Assembly: GCF_900269665.1 (NCBI RefSeq)
Contig: NZ_LT985361.1
Location: 2,939,459 to 3,003,458 of the forward strand
Direction: 5' to 3'
Source: Nocardia suismassiliense
GTDB lineage: Bacteria > Actinomycetota > Actinomycetes > Mycobacteriales > Mycobacteriaceae
DNA: 64,000 nucleotides
The notes under the pieces are model-generated. The model worked only from the letters and a program-made list of their open reading frames with translations, was not told the origin of the DNA and ran no database searches. Every line of letters starts with the position of its first letter. Positions within the stretch are counted from its first letter, which is position 1. Made by a program: the position numbers and the translations under genes. This document shows positions 23,411 through 34,094 of the stretch, piece by piece.

Positions 23411-23442
23411 GCCCCGACGCGGAATACCGCTCCGGGGCTTTT
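23411..23442 (+). terminator. Second attenuator-like hairpin in the infC leader
   Basis: A stem of GCCCCG (23411-23416) with CGGGGC (23433-23438) encloses an inner GCGG/CCGC stem with an AATA loop and is followed directly by TTTT (23439-23442). It is the better of the two terminator-like structures. Confidence 0.65.
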
Positions 23443-23510
23443 GTGTTGAAAAGGGGTTGCAGTTATTGCGTGCGGTCGTCTTGACGACACCGCTTGACCT
23501 AGGAGGCCCC

Positions 23511-24170
<660 letters not shown>

Positions 24171-24182
24171 TACCGATAAGAG

Positions 24183-24209
24183 CCGGCGGTCCGCAAGGGC
24201 CGCCGGGAC
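24183..24209 (+). other. Hairpin between infC and rpmI
   Basis: CCGGCGG and CCGCCGG arms with an inner TCC/GGG extension and a GCAA tetraloop lie in the 59-bp infC-rpmI gap, with no T-tract after them. It may be a processing or attenuation element for the ribosomal-protein part of the operon. Confidence 0.45.
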
Positions 24210-24229
24210 GAGACAGATTAGAGGAATCC

Positions 24230-24424
24230 ATGCCGAAGATGAAGAGCCACAGCGGCGCCTCGAAGCGATTCAAGGTGTCGGGCCGAGGCAAGCTGCTTCG
24301 CCAGCAGGCGAACCGCCGCCACCTGCTCGAGCACAAGTCGACCCGCCGGACTCGTCGTCTGGATGGCACGGAGGCCGTCGCGTCCGTCGACGTCCCGCGC
24401 GTGAAGAGGCTGCTCGGTCTCTGA
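24230..24424 (+). CDS. rpmI: Ribosomal protein bL35
   Basis: A 64-residue, strongly basic protein beginning '[18 protein letters not shown]' with '[17 protein letters not shown]', diagnostic of bL35, a large-subunit protein. AGAGGAA lies ahead of the ATG. It is the second gene of the conserved infC-rpmI-rplT operon. Confidence 0.98.
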   Translation: MPKMKSHSGASKRFKVSGRGKLLRQQANRRHLLEHKSTRRTRRLDGTEAVASVDVPRVKRLLGL

Positions 24425-24524
24425 GAGACCTAGCCAGCGACCGCGTTCCGGATTCCGGACGCCGACCGAACTGACAATCTCCGGGTGCCCGCATGCGCCC
24501 CCTAGATCGACAAAGGACTGACCC

Positions 24525-24905
24525 ATGGCACGCGTCAAAAGGGCCGTCAACGCTCAGAAGAAGCGTCGTTCCATCCTCGAGGCCTCCAAGGGCTACCGCG
24601 GCCAGCGTTCGCGGCTGTACCGCAAGGCCAAGGAACAGCAGCTGCACTCGCTCACCTACGCCTACCGGGACCGCCGGGCGCGCAAGGGTGACTTCCGCAA
24701 GCTGTGGATCGCCCGCATCAACGCCGCGGCGCGCCTGAACGACATCACCTACAACCGCTTCATCCAGGGCCTGAAGGCCGCGGGTGTCGAGGTGGACCGC
24801 AAGATCCTCGCCGAGCTCGCCGTCTCCGACGCCGAGGCGTTCGCCGGTCTCGTCGCGATCGCCAAGGCCGCCCTCCCGCAGGACGTCAACGCGCCCGCCG
24901 CGTAA
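24525..24905 (+). CDS. rplT: Ribosomal protein bL20
   Basis: A 126-residue protein starting '[15 protein letters not shown]', with '[16 protein letters not shown]' and '[18 protein letters not shown]', the standard bL20 blocks: a basic N-terminal helix that threads into 23S rRNA and a globular C-terminal part. It is an early large-subunit assembly protein. It lies 100 bp after rpmI in the same operon, with AAAGGA upstream of the ATG. Confidence 0.98.
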   Translation: MARVKRAVNAQKKRRSILEASKGYRGQRSRLYRKAKEQQLHSLTYAYRDRRARKGDFRKLWIARINAAARLNDITYNRFIQGLKAAGVEVDRKILAELAVSDAEAFAGLVAIAKAALPQDVNAPAA

Positions 24906-24913
24906 GTCACCGG

Positions 24914-25747
24914 GTGACAAGCGAATACCTTTCGGAACGACCCGTGGACGCGCTCTCCGAGCGCAATCCACGGGTCGTTTCCGCTGTCAAGCTGCACCGC
25001 GGGGCGCAGCGCCGCAAGACCGGGCTGTTCCTCGCCGAGGGGGCCAATTCGGTGGCGGCCGCGCTGGATACCGGGCGAGTGCAGGAGTTGTTCTACTCCG
25101 CCGGCGCCGCGGCTCGCGAGCACGAACTGGTCGCCAGTGCTGTGGGGATGGGGGTGCGCACCACGCTGGTCAGCGATCGGGCTGCCCAGCAGTTGGGGGA
25201 GACCGTCACCGCGCCAGGGCTCGTCGCGGTGTGTGCGCTGATCGACGTGCCGCTGGCCGAGGTACTCGCGGCGCAGCCCCGTATGCTCGCCGTGCCGGTC
25301 GAGATGGCCGAACCCGGCAATGCCGGAACTCTTATCCGGGTGGCCGATTCGGTCGGTGCCGACGGGGTGGTGCTGGCCGGTGACTCGGTCGACCCGCACA
25401 ACGGCAAGTGTGTACGCGCCAGCGCGGGCAGCCTGTTCCATGTTCCGATCGCCCGGCATCGCGACGTCGGCGAAACGCTGGATTCCCTGGTGGCGGCGGG
25501 TATCACGATCCTCGCGACGGCCGCTGATGGCGAGGTCGATCTCGACGACGCCGACGAACTGTTCACCGGACCCGTCGCTTGGTTGTTCGGTAACGAGGCG
25601 CACGGCTTGGATCCCGCCGTGACGCGGCGCGCCGACCATCGCATTCGCATACCGATCCGCGGCCGCGCCGAAAGCCTGAACCTGGCCACCGCGGCGGCCA
25701 TCTGCCTGTACGCGAATTCCCGGGTGCGCTACGCGAACCAGGGCTGA
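24914..25747 (+). CDS. SpoU-family (TrmH-like) rRNA/tRNA 2'-O-methyltransferase
   Basis: A GTG start eight bases after the rplT stop gives 277 residues. An N-terminal L30e-like substrate-binding region ('GLFLAEGANSV') is followed by the SPOUT catalytic domain with its three motifs: 'EPGNAGTLIRVADSVGAD', 'WLFGNEAHGL' and 'SLNLATAAAICLY'. The knotted domain binds S-adenosylmethionine and methylates a ribose 2'-OH. The gene occupies the position of mycobacterial tsnR, downstream of rplT. It is probably a housekeeping rRNA modifier rather than a resistance determinant; the exact nucleotide is unknown. Confidence 0.9.
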   Translation: MTSEYLSERPVDALSERNPRVVSAVKLHRGAQRRKTGLFLAEGANSVAAALDTGRVQELFYSAGAAAREHELVASAVGMGVRTTLVSDRAAQQLGETVTAPGLVAVCALIDVPLAEVLAAQPRMLAVPVEMAEPGNAGTLIRVADSVGADGVVLAGDSVDPHNGKCVRASAGSLFHVPIARHRDVGETLDSLVAAGITILATAADGEVDLDDADELFTGPVAWLFGNEAHGLDPAVTRRADHRIRIPIRGRAESLNLATAAAICLYANSRVRYANQG

Positions 25748-25819
25748 GCCGCACACTCGCTGATTTCCCGCACAACGACTTGCCGCGCTGACACGCGTGC
25801 GTATGTCAAAAGGTGTGCG
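25748..25819 (+). repeat. 72-bp dispersed intergenic repeat, copy A
   Basis: Sixty-four of 72 bases match the reverse complement of 43925-43996. The ends carry short inverted GCACAC/GTGTGC termini. It fills the gap between the methyltransferase stop and the convergent TetR gene. Confidence 0.85.
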
Positions 25820-25822
25820 TAT

Positions 25823-26401
25823 TCAATCGCCGAGTTCGATGCAGTCGTTCAGGATCTCGGTCGCCCATGGCGTCTCGACCGCGTCCGGACCCGCCACCTG
25901 GATCGCGCTCATGACGGTGAGCAGCATGCCGGTGGCGACGAACCGGCGGGTCTCGTGCACGCCCGCGCCGGAGAGATCGCGCACCAACTGGTAGACCTTG
26001 CCGAAGCGGGCGCGCACGGCATCGCCGATCGCCGGCTCCCCGCTCGCCGCGAACCCGTGCAGGAACACCTGCAGCATCTCCCGGTCGGCCAGGAAGACGT
26101 TGAAGCCTTGCCCGAGCGCATGCAGCGCTTCCGCCGGCGTCGCATCGGGTTCCGCTGCCTCGCCTGCCGCACGGAACACCTCTTCGATCCGATCGCATAC
26201 TCGATGCAGCGCCGCGAGGAACAACTGCTGTTTGGTGCCGAAGAGCCGGATCACATACGGCTGGGAAACCCCTGCGCGCCGGGCGATCTCGTCGGTCCGG
26301 GTAGCCGCGTAACCGGCTTCGGCGAACGCGGCGACGGCGGCCTGCAGCACCTCTTCGCCGCGCTCGGCCGCGGTCATCCGCACCCTGGTCGAACTCGCCA
26401 T
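25823..26401 (-). CDS. TetR-family regulator
   Basis: The 192-residue protein has a canonical N-terminal HTH (about 15-60, 'TRTDEIARRAGVSQPYVIRLF') and a helical effector domain. It is a lone regulator between the infC and pheST blocks, and neither neighbour is a plausible target, so its regulon and ligand are unknown. Its stop lies four bases from the dispersed repeat. Confidence 0.9.
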   Translation of the reverse strand: MASSTRVRMTAAERGEEVLQAAVAAFAEAGYAATRTDEIARRAGVSQPYVIRLFGTKQQLFLAALHRVCDRIEEVFRAAGEAAEPDATPAEALHALGQGFNVFLADREMLQVFLHGFAASGEPAIGDAVRARFGKVYQLVRDLSGAGVHETRRFVATGMLLTVMSAIQVAGPDAVETPWATEILNDCIELGD

Positions 26402-26583
26402 CGCGCGCTACTCCCTTCTCCCGCCCCCACTGCCTGGACACATTATCAGTGGATGCATACCCCGGTTATCGGTCGATAGCACCAGGTGACCGCGGTCGCC
26501 ATTGTGCAGCCGCGAGGTGGTGAATCAGGGCGGAGGACGCGCTGCGGGGAATCCGTGTGAATCGGATATGACGCATCCAATAG

Positions 26584-27720
<1,137 letters not shown>

Positions 27721-27768
27721 GCCGGCCCCCACCGAGACCACCCTTCGATCGAGAGAGCGAAACGTCAA

Positions 27769-30273
27769 GTGCGAGTAGCGCAGTCCTGGCTGACCGACAT
27801 CATCCAGCGCACCGTCCCCGACTGGTCGGTGACGGCGGAGGAACTCGACGCGGGCTTCGTCCGGGTGGGGTTGGAGGTCGAAGAAGTCGACGAACTCGAA
27901 CGGATCGGCGGCGATATCGACAAGCCGCTGGTCGTCGGCCGCGTCGCCGAGATCACCGAGCTGACCGAGTTCAAGAAGCCGATCCGCTTCTGCAAGGTCG
28001 ACGTCGGCAACCCGGACCTTCAGGAGATCGTCTGCGGGGCAACCAACTTCGCCGTCGGCGACCTGGTCGTCGTGGTGCTGCCCGGCGGTGTGCTGCCCGG
28101 TGGTTTCGCCATCTCCTCGCGCAAGACCTACGGGCACGTCTCCAACGGCATGATCTGCTCGGTCGCCGAACTCGGTATCGGCAAGGATCATGCGGGCATC
28201 CTGGTGCTGGAACCGGGCACCGCCGAGCCCGGCGCGGACGCGAACGAGCTGCTCGGCCTGGACGATACGGTCATCGAGCTCAACATCACCCCCGACCGCG
28301 GCTACTGCTTCTCGGTGCGCGGCCTGGCCCGCGAACTCGCCTGCGGCTTCGACCTCGAGTATGCCGACCCCGCCGTGCGCACCCTCCCGGATGACGAGCC
28401 GGACGCCTGGTCGGTCCGGCTCGAGCCCGACTCGAAGTGCACCCGTTTCGCGGTGCGCCGGGTCACCGGTATCGACCCGAATGCGGTGAGCCCCTGGTGG
28501 TTACAGCGCAGGCTGCTGCTGTCCGGCGTGCGCCCGATCTCGCCCGCCGTCGACGTCACCAACTACGTCATGCTGGAACTGGGCCAGCCGCTGCACGCCT
28601 TCGACGCGGCCAAGCTCACCGGCGGCCTGGTGGTGCGCACCGCCAACAAGGGCGAGACGCTGCGCACCCTCGACGAGGTCGAGCGCACCCTGGACGCCGA
28701 AGACGTGGTGATCGCCGACGATTCCGGCGTCATCTCGCTGGCCGGCGTGATGGGCGGCGCGACCACCGAGGTCGGTGCGGAGTCGACCGACATCGTGCTG
28801 GAAGCCGCCACCTGGAACCCGCTGCTCGTCTACCGCACCTCGCGCAGGCACAAGCTGGTGTCCGAGGCGGGCAAGCGGTACGAGCGAGTGGTCGACCCGG
28901 AGATCAACGTGGCCGCGCTCGACCGGGCCGCTACGCTGCTCGCCGAAATCGCCGGTGGCACCGTCGAATCCGCGCTCACCGACGTCCGCGTCCCGGTGCC
29001 GTCCGCGCCGCCGATCCGGATGGACATCGACCGGGCCGACCGCGTCGCCGGTGTCGTCTACCCGACCGGTACGTCCGCGCGCAGGCTCGCTCAGATCGGC
29101 TGCACCGTCGAGGTCGCGGTCGACGAGACCACCGGTCACGGGCAGCTCGCGGTCACCCCGCCGAGCTGGCGGCCCGACCTTGTGCAGCCCGCCGACCTGG
29201 TCGAGGAGGTGCTCCGGCTGGAGGGGCTCGAGCAGATCCCGTCCGTGCTGCCCGCCGCGCCGGCCGGCCGCGGCCTCACCGCCACCCAGCGGCGGCGTCG
29301 CTCGGTCAGCCGCGCACTGGCCTTCGCCGGTGCCGTCGAGGTGCCCGCGCCGGTGTTCCTGCCCGCCGGTGTCTTCGACACCTGGGGTCTGGACGCCGAC
29401 GACCCGCGTCGCGCGACCGCCCGGGTGCTGAACCCGCTCGACGTGGAGCGCGCCGAGCTGGCCACCACGCTGCTGCCGGGACTGCTGGAAGTGGCCGCCC
29501 GCAACATCTCTCGCGGCGCCCGCGACCTCACCATCTACGGCATCGCGCAGGTGGTGCTGCCCGGCGACAACGTGCGCCCGGTCGAGGCGCTGCCGGTCGA
29601 CCGTCGCCCCACCGATGAGCAGATCGCCGGACTGATCGACTCGCTGCCCGCCCAGCCCGTGCACGTCGCGGCCGTTCTCACCGGTCGCCGCGAACCGCGC
29701 GGTGCGTGGGGGCAGGGCCGTCAGGCCGAGGCTGCCGACGCCTTCGCCCTCGCCGATGCGGTGGCCGACGCGGCGGGCGTCACGATCGAACGCCGTCCGG
29801 CGGCGCACCTGCCCTGGCATCCGGGTCGCTGCGCCGAACTGGTGGTGGACGGCACGGTCGTCGGTCACGCAGGCGAACTGCACCCCGCCGTGCTGGAACG
29901 CTCCGGTCTGCCGCCGCGGACCTGCGCCGTCGAACTCGACCTCGACGCCCTGCCGCTGCTCGAACCCCGCCCCGCCCCAACGATTTCCCCGTTCCCGGCG
30001 GTGCTGCAGGACGTCTCGGTCAGTGTCGAGAAGAGTACTCCCGCCGCATCGGTGGAGTCGGCGCTGCGCACCGGCGGCGGCGACCTGCTCGAAGACATCG
30101 CGCTGTTCGACGTCTACGAGGGCACTCAAGCAGGTGAGGGCCGCAAGTCCCTCACCTACGCCCTGCGTTTCCGCGCCACCGACCGCACCCTCACCGAGGA
30201 CGAGGCCAGCGCCGCTCGCGACGCCGCGGTAGCCGCCGCAGCGGACGCCGTCGGCGCGGTCCTGCGCGGATAG
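27769..30273 (+). CDS. pheT: Phenylalanyl-tRNA synthetase beta subunit
   Basis: The 834-residue protein starts with GTG, 48 bp after pheS. Domains in order: an N-terminal EMAP/OB tRNA-binding fold (about 40-155, '[14 protein letters not shown]'), B3/B4 editing domain (about 215-400, '[18 protein letters not shown]'), B5 (about 410-480), catalytic-like core (about 500-730) and a C-terminal ferredoxin-like anticodon-binding domain (about 740-834, '[12 protein letters not shown]'). It forms the heterotetramer with PheS and proofreads mischarged Tyr-tRNA. A repeat-rich hairpin follows its stop. Confidence 0.97.
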   Translation: MRVAQSWLTDIIQRTVPDWSVTAEELDAGFVRVGLEVEEVDELERIGGDIDKPLVVGRVAEITELTEFKKPIRFCKVDVGNPDLQEIVCGATNFAVGDLVVVVLPGGVLPGGFAISSRKTYGHVSNGMICSVAELGIGKDHAGILVLEPGTAEPGADANELLGLDDTVIELNITPDRGYCFSVRGLARELACGFDLEYADPAVRTLPDDEPDAWSVRLEPDSKCTRFAVRRVTGIDPNAVSPWWLQRRLLLSGVRPISPAVDVTNYVMLELGQPLHAFDAAKLTGGLVVRTANKGETLRTLDEVERTLDAEDVVIADDSGVISLAGVMGGATTEVGAESTDIVLEAATWNPLLVYRTSRRHKLVSEAGKRYERVVDPEINVAALDRAATLLAEIAGGTVESALTDVRVPVPSAPPIRMDIDRADRVAGVVYPTGTSARRLAQIGCTVEVAVDETTGHGQLAVTPPSWRPDLVQPADLVEEVLRLEGLEQIPSVLPAAPAGRGLTATQRRRRSVSRALAFAGAVEVPAPVFLPAGVFDTWGLDADDPRRATARVLNPLDVERAELATTLLPGLLEVAARNISRGARDLTIYGIAQVVLPGDNVRPVEALPVDRRPTDEQIAGLIDSLPAQPVHVAAVLTGRREPRGAWGQGRQAEAADAFALADAVADAAGVTIERRPAAHLPWHPGRCAELVVDGTVVGHAGELHPAVLERSGLPPRTCAVELDLDALPLLEPRPAPTISPFPAVLQDVSVSVEKSTPAASVESALRTGGGDLLEDIALFDVYEGTQAGEGRKSLTYALRFRATDRTLTEDEASAARDAAVAAAADAVGAVLRG

Positions 30274-30287
30274 CCGGACCAATCATC

Positions 30288-30327
30288 CTGCCGCACAAGG
30301 AATTGTCAGCAATTCCTTGTGCGGCAG
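30288..30327. terminator. 18-bp stem terminator downstream of pheT
   Basis: A perfect 18-bp inverted repeat (30288-30305 with 30310-30327) with a TCAG loop starts 15 bases after the pheT stop, between convergent genes. Its right arm runs into the 15-bp tandem repeat, so every repeat unit offers an alternative partner for the base of the left arm. Confidence 0.85.
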
Positions 30328-30410
30328 GGCAGTGTGCGGCAGGGCAGTGTGCGGCAGGGCAGTGTGCGGCAGGGCAGTGTGCGGCAGGGCAGTGTGCGGC
30401 AGGGCAACGT
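30321..30410 (+). repeat. Six-unit 15-bp tandem repeat
   Basis: GCGGCAGGGCAGTGT is repeated five times exactly (30321-30395) and once with two changes (30396-30410). The 15-bp period keeps frame (Cys-Ala-Ala-Gly-Gln on the plus strand), but the ORF has no other support. There are no spacers, so it is not CRISPR. The rest of the gap to 30531 holds nothing recognisable. Confidence 0.95.
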
Positions 30411-30531
30411 GGACGCGCGCACGTGAATTGCCTTGGCACGCATGGTCAGTCAAGAATGCAGTGTGCGTCGGCGCGGTCGGTGTGCGGGGATGGCAGCCCG
30501 ACGTCCGAACGACTTCCGGCCCGCACGATGC

Positions 30532-31119
30532 TCACGCGGGTTCGGGTACCACTCGGTGATCAGCTACCGACCTGCGCTCGACCGAACGCTTCTCGGCAGT
30601 AGCGATCATCGCGGCCCCCGCGACGAGGACGGGAACGGCGTAGGCGGACATCGCCGCGAAACCCAGCGCAGTCCACATCGCCACCATGAACAAGGAGAGC
30701 AGTCCAGCAGTGCATGCCGCGGTGATACGGGGGAGCACCCCCAGAACGAGTGCGGCACCGAGCACCACCTCGAGCACCGTCGCCGCTACGGCGGCCGCCC
30801 CGGCGAGCCCACTCGCGAAGCCCGGCAACAACGTTCGCGTGTAGTCGACGAAAGCCTCGAACGATCCCCACGAAACACCCGCACCACCCGGCGCACCGAA
30901 GAGCCCGAACCGATCGGCCACCGAACCGAGCAGCAGCAGCCCGAGCGTCACCCGTACGCCGACGTGCATGAAGTGGAAGCGCGCGAACGTGATGGCGTGA
31001 ACCGCGACGATCACCACGGCAGTCGCGGTGATCCACCCGAGCGCCCCGTCGAACAACAACAACCAGACAACTTCGGTGACCAGAGCGGCATAAGCAAGAC
31101 CCACAGCGACAGTGCGCAT
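30532..31119 (-). CDS. Small membrane protein (DoxX-like)
   Basis: From ATG 31119 the 195-residue protein has about four to five hydrophobic helices (for example 'LAYAALVTEVVWLLLF', 'WITATAVVIVAVHAI' and 'VLVAGAAMIATA') and a short charged C-terminus. The pattern resembles DoxX/SURF4-type membrane proteins, but no diagnostic motif is present, so the family is tentative. It is divergent from the MarR gene with a palindrome between the two starts, so MarR regulation is likely. Confidence 0.7.
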   Translation of the reverse strand: MRTVAVGLAYAALVTEVVWLLLFDGALGWITATAVVIVAVHAITFARFHFMHVGVRVTLGLLLLGSVADRFGLFGAPGGAGVSWGSFEAFVDYTRTLLPGFASGLAGAAAVAATVLEVVLGAALVLGVLPRITAACTAGLLSLFMVAMWTALGFAAMSAYAVPVLVAGAAMIATAEKRSVERRSVADHRVVPEPA

Positions 31120-31138
31120 ATCAGAACCCTTCAAGCTA

Positions 31139-31152
31139 GTAAGGTGCCTTAC
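31139..31152. promoter_or_regulatory. Candidate MarR operator
   Basis: GTAAGGTGCCTTAC is a dyad with 6-bp arms and a TG centre, 19 bp from the membrane-protein start and 23 bp before the MarR start. A further half-site (GCCTTACT) occurs just inside the MarR gene at about 31185. The position fits autorepression and control of the divergent gene. Confidence 0.65.
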
Positions 31153-31175
31153 CAACAGTAGGAGCAAGGAGAAAT

Positions 31176-31676
31176 ATGGTCAAGCGCCTTACTAATCCTT
31201 TGGTTGATCGCCCCGCACCACTCGGCAGTCTGCTGTCCGCCGCGGCACGCACCTTGGCGGCCGAACTCGACGCGGGCATCGCCGCCGCCGGTTTCACCGA
31301 TGTGCGCGCCGCGCATGCCCCGGTCTTCCAGCTGATCGAACCGGACGGCACCAGGCAGACCACGCTGGCCGAGCGGGCCGGGATGACCAAACAGGCCATG
31401 GGTGAACTGATTCGCCATCTCGAGCAGCACGGCTACGTCGAAGTCGAGGTGGACCCGGCCGATCGGCGCGCCCGCCTCGTGCGCCTGACCACCCGCGGCT
31501 GGGCCGTCGTCGACGCGGGTATCGCGGTGGTCGAGCGTTTCGATCGGCACCTGGACGAGATCGTCGGCGCGGACGAGGTCACCCGGTTGCGCGGCACGCT
31601 GCTGCGCATCATCGGCGGCGCGGGCTCCAGCCATGCCGTCGCGCAGCAGAGCACGAAAGTCATGCGGGTCGAGTGA
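31176..31676 (+). CDS. MarR-family regulator
   Basis: The 166-residue protein has the MarR winged helix: the recognition segment 'TTLAERAGMTKQAMGELIRHLEQHGYVE' region, followed by the wing 'DPADRRARLVRLT'. AAGGAG precedes the ATG. It probably regulates itself and the divergent membrane-protein gene through 31139-31152. The downstream hydrolase starts 33 bp later and may share its transcript. The ligand is unknown. Confidence 0.9.
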   Translation: MVKRLTNPLVDRPAPLGSLLSAAARTLAAELDAGIAAAGFTDVRAAHAPVFQLIEPDGTRQTTLAERAGMTKQAMGELIRHLEQHGYVEVEVDPADRRARLVRLTTRGWAVVDAGIAVVERFDRHLDEIVGADEVTRLRGTLLRIIGGAGSSHAVAQQSTKVMRVE

Positions 31677-31709
31677 CCAGAACCATCGGGGGAGAGTAAG
31701 AACGACATC

Positions 31710-32477
31710 ATGCGACATCCGGCCAGTCCGATCCTGAACGCGCTGACCTATCTGCCGGATCGGCGGATCCTGCAGACGCCCGCCATCCTCGGCATGGCCT
31801 ATACCGACCTGTCGATCAGCACGGCGGACGGGGAGACGCTGCACGGCTGGTGGTTGCCCGCGCCGAAATCGGTCGGCCACATCCTGTTCGCGCACGGCAA
31901 CGCGGGCAATATCGGCGATCGCATCGCACTGTTCGCGCTGCTCGTCGAGGCCGGGTTCGATGTGCTCGCGTTCGACTATCGCGGATACGGGCGCAGCACC
32001 GGCCGCCCCACCGAACACGGCACCTATCTGGACGCCCGCGCGGCCCGCCGGGTACTGCTCGAGCAACCCGGTGTCGACCCGAATCATGTTCTCTACCTGG
32101 GGAAGTCGCTCGGCGGCGGCGTTGTGCTCGAACTCGCCCAGGCGCATCCGCCCGCGGGCGTGATGCTGATGTCGACCTTCTCCGGCCTGCGCGACGCCGC
32201 CAGATCCGTCTACCCCTTCCTGCCCGGCCCGCTCGTCCCAGACGCGTACCCGAACGCGCGGCGCATCCGCTCCCTGCGCGCCCCGGTCTTGATCATGCAC
32301 GGCGACCAGGACGAACTCCTGCCACTGCGGCACGCCGAACGCCTCTACGCCGCGGCCCGCGAACCGAAACGCCTGCAGATCTTCCCCGGCGCGGGCCACA
32401 ACGACCTGATCATGGTGGGCGGCTCGGCCTGGTTCGAGCTGGTGCGTGACTGGGCCGGTGCCATCGTCCGACCCTGA
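31710..32477 (+). CDS. Alpha/beta hydrolase (ABHD13/Bem46-like)
   Basis: The 255-residue protein has 'LFAHGNAGNIGDR' (oxyanion loop), the nucleophile in 'GKSLGGG' (Ser about 130), the acid in 'HGDQDELLP' and the histidine in 'PGAGHNDL'. This arrangement is typical of Bem46/ABHD13 serine hydrolases, often membrane-associated; the hydrophobic N-terminus (about residues 5-30) is short and may be only peripheral. The substrate is unknown. It lies 33 bp behind the MarR gene. Confidence 0.85.
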   Translation: MRHPASPILNALTYLPDRRILQTPAILGMAYTDLSISTADGETLHGWWLPAPKSVGHILFAHGNAGNIGDRIALFALLVEAGFDVLAFDYRGYGRSTGRPTEHGTYLDARAARRVLLEQPGVDPNHVLYLGKSLGGGVVLELAQAHPPAGVMLMSTFSGLRDAARSVYPFLPGPLVPDAYPNARRIRSLRAPVLIMHGDQDELLPLRHAERLYAAAREPKRLQIFPGAGHNDLIMVGGSAWFELVRDWAGAIVRP

Positions 32478-32510
32478 GGCGGCCCGCCTTGCGCTGCGTA
32501 GCCTGGTGCC

Positions 32511-33029
32511 ATGACAGAGAACAGCGAGATGGCGGCCCGGCTGGCGGCGCTGTCCGACCGCGAACTGATCGGCGTACTGCTGGTCGCCACGGCGGAACGG
32601 CCCAGCTTCGCGACCGTGCACGCGGCCCTGATCGGCCTGCTGGACACCGGTGATGCGACTGCCTCACCAGGTGTGACTCCTACCACGATGCCCCCGTCGG
32701 TGCATGCCGCCCCGCCGCTGCACGACGTATCCGGCCAGGTCGGAGGGGCCTCTGCGGTACCCGCGGTACCGGTACCGCCGACCGGTATCACGGCACCGAC
32801 TGAGACGGGTGGATATTCCGCCTCCGGCGTCCCTACTTGGGGGTCAGTTCGCGATAAGGTCGAGCAGCGCTACGGCACCGCGCAGGGGATGAGCGAGCTC
32901 GACCAGCAGACCCCGGCGGGCCGCAGCGCCGACGAGCAATGGGACGCGCGCGAGCAGGCGGCGCGTGAACGCCTGGATCAGATACGGAAGTCGTTGCGCG
33001 GCAACGACACCGAAACACACGGGCCGTAA
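32511..33029 (+). CDS. Unknown protein with a disordered Pro/Thr-rich centre
   Basis: The 172-residue protein has an N-terminal helical part ('MAARLAALSDRELIGVLLVATAE'), a Pro/Thr/Val/Ala-rich middle (about 50-105) that should be disordered, and a charged helical C-terminus ('DEQWDAREQAARERLDQIRK'). I do not recognise a family. It has no signal peptide or membrane segment. It lies 42 bp before the next unknown gene in the same direction, so the two may work together. Confidence 0.7.
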   Translation: MTENSEMAARLAALSDRELIGVLLVATAERPSFATVHAALIGLLDTGDATASPGVTPTTMPPSVHAAPPLHDVSGQVGGASAVPAVPVPPTGITAPTETGGYSASGVPTWGSVRDKVEQRYGTAQGMSELDQQTPAGRSADEQWDAREQAARERLDQIRKSLRGNDTETHGP

Positions 33030-33071
33030 CCTGGCCGGGCGCCGTACTACGACTGTGATTGGTGGAACTCG

Positions 33072-34094
33072 ATGCCCGAGCCGCGCGAGATTGCTGAACG
33101 ACTACTCGATGCCCAGGTCGACTTCGTGCTGGCCGAGGTCAGTGGCGACCGCTTCGCCGAAGTCGTTGCCCGCGATGTCGAGTCGGTGCTCGGTGTCGCG
33201 GACACCCTGATCTTCCGCGACATCGTCGAGGTCGATCAGGCCAAGCAGACCGTCGCGACGATCATCGATCTGATCGGTGGCAGTCCGGTGCTCGCCGACA
33301 TGGTCGGGGTGTTCGCCGACTCGATCTACGACCACATCGCGAACAACAACGAGTACACCCTCGGTCAGGTGGTCGACCGCGAACCGGTGGAAGCATTGCT
33401 GGAGAAGATCTTCGGCATGCACCAGGCCCAGGAGCGCATCCTGGACCGGCTCACCGAGAGCCCGCTGGTCGCCACCGTCGCGTCGAAGTTCGTGGACAAG
33501 TTGATCTCCGATTTCATGGAGGCCAATAAGCAGTTCGCCGGCAAGATCCCCGGTGTCTCCTCGCTGATCTCGATGGGCCAGTCCGCCGCCAAGAGCGCGA
33601 AGAAGGCGACCGAGAGCACCTTCATCGGCGACATGGCAGGCAAGGGCGCGGTTTTCGCGCTCAAGCGCACCAACAACGCGATCCGCGAAATGTTGCGCGA
33701 CGCACCGGTGCACGACGCCGCCATGGAATTCTGGGATCTGCACGCCGACGAACCGGTGAGCGGGCTGCGCGATTATCTGTCGCAGCGGGACCTGAACGAA
33801 CTGGTGCTGCTCTGCTATGAAATCGCGGTCACCACCAGGGAGAAGGAATACTTCGGTCTGCTCGTCGAGGAATGCGTCGAGGTGTTCTTCACCAAGTACG
33901 GCGATTACACGCTCGCGGCCATGCTGCCCGAGCTCGGCCTCTCCGGGGCTGACATCACCACTGAAATCCTGCGCTACGGCCCCGCCGTCATCGACGGCGC
34001 GAAGCGAAACGGCGTGCTGTCCAAGCTGATTCGGGAGCGGCTCGAGCCGTTCTACACCTCCGAGCAGGTCCTCGCGATCCTCGGCGGCGAGTAG
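33072..34094 (+). CDS. Conserved-looking helical protein of unknown function
   Basis: The 340-residue, mostly alpha-helical, acidic protein has no cysteine-rich or nucleotide-binding motif. Notable stretches are 'IPGVSSLISMGQSAAKSAKKATE' (amphipathic, about 165-190) and repeated 'DLNELVLLCYEIAVTTREKEYFGLL' helices. The even composition and ordinary codon use support a real gene. I do not recognise the family. The amphipathic central segment could bind membranes (inference). It follows the Pro/Thr-rich gene closely and is separated from cvnA by a 406-bp gap. Confidence 0.75.
   Translation: MPEPREIAERLLDAQVDFVLAEVSGDRFAEVVARDVESVLGVADTLIFRDIVEVDQAKQTVATIIDLIGGSPVLADMVGVFADSIYDHIANNNEYTLGQVVDREPVEALLEKIFGMHQAQERILDRLTESPLVATVASKFVDKLISDFMEANKQFAGKIPGVSSLISMGQSAAKSAKKATESTFIGDMAGKGAVFALKRTNNAIREMLRDAPVHDAAMEFWDLHADEPVSGLRDYLSQRDLNELVLLCYEIAVTTREKEYFGLLVEECVEVFFTKYGDYTLAAMLPELGLSGADITTEILRYGPAVIDGAKRNGVLSKLIRERLEPFYTSEQVLAILGGE

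Larger units (their letters stand above)
23107..23510 (+). promoter_or_regulatory. infC leader region with candidate promoter
   Basis: The 404-bp gap before infC holds no supported gene. A candidate extended -10 (TGTTAGACT) lies at about 23178-23186, with a loose -35 (TTCGGC) 18 bp upstream, which would give a leader of about 320 bases. Two terminator-like hairpins lie inside it. Confidence 0.5.

Noticed and set aside
23457..23510. TTG starts upstream of the infC ATC
   Set aside because: They lack an SD, and the conserved IF-3 N-terminus begins exactly at ATC behind AGGAGG.
30321..30410. Possible CRISPR array
   Set aside because: Units are 15 bp, directly adjacent and without spacers.
30303..30602. 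A 99-codon ORF with Cys-Ala-Ala-Gly-Gln repeats
   Set aside because: It arises only because the tandem repeat has a 15-bp period; the rest has no protein-like composition and it overlaps the terminator.
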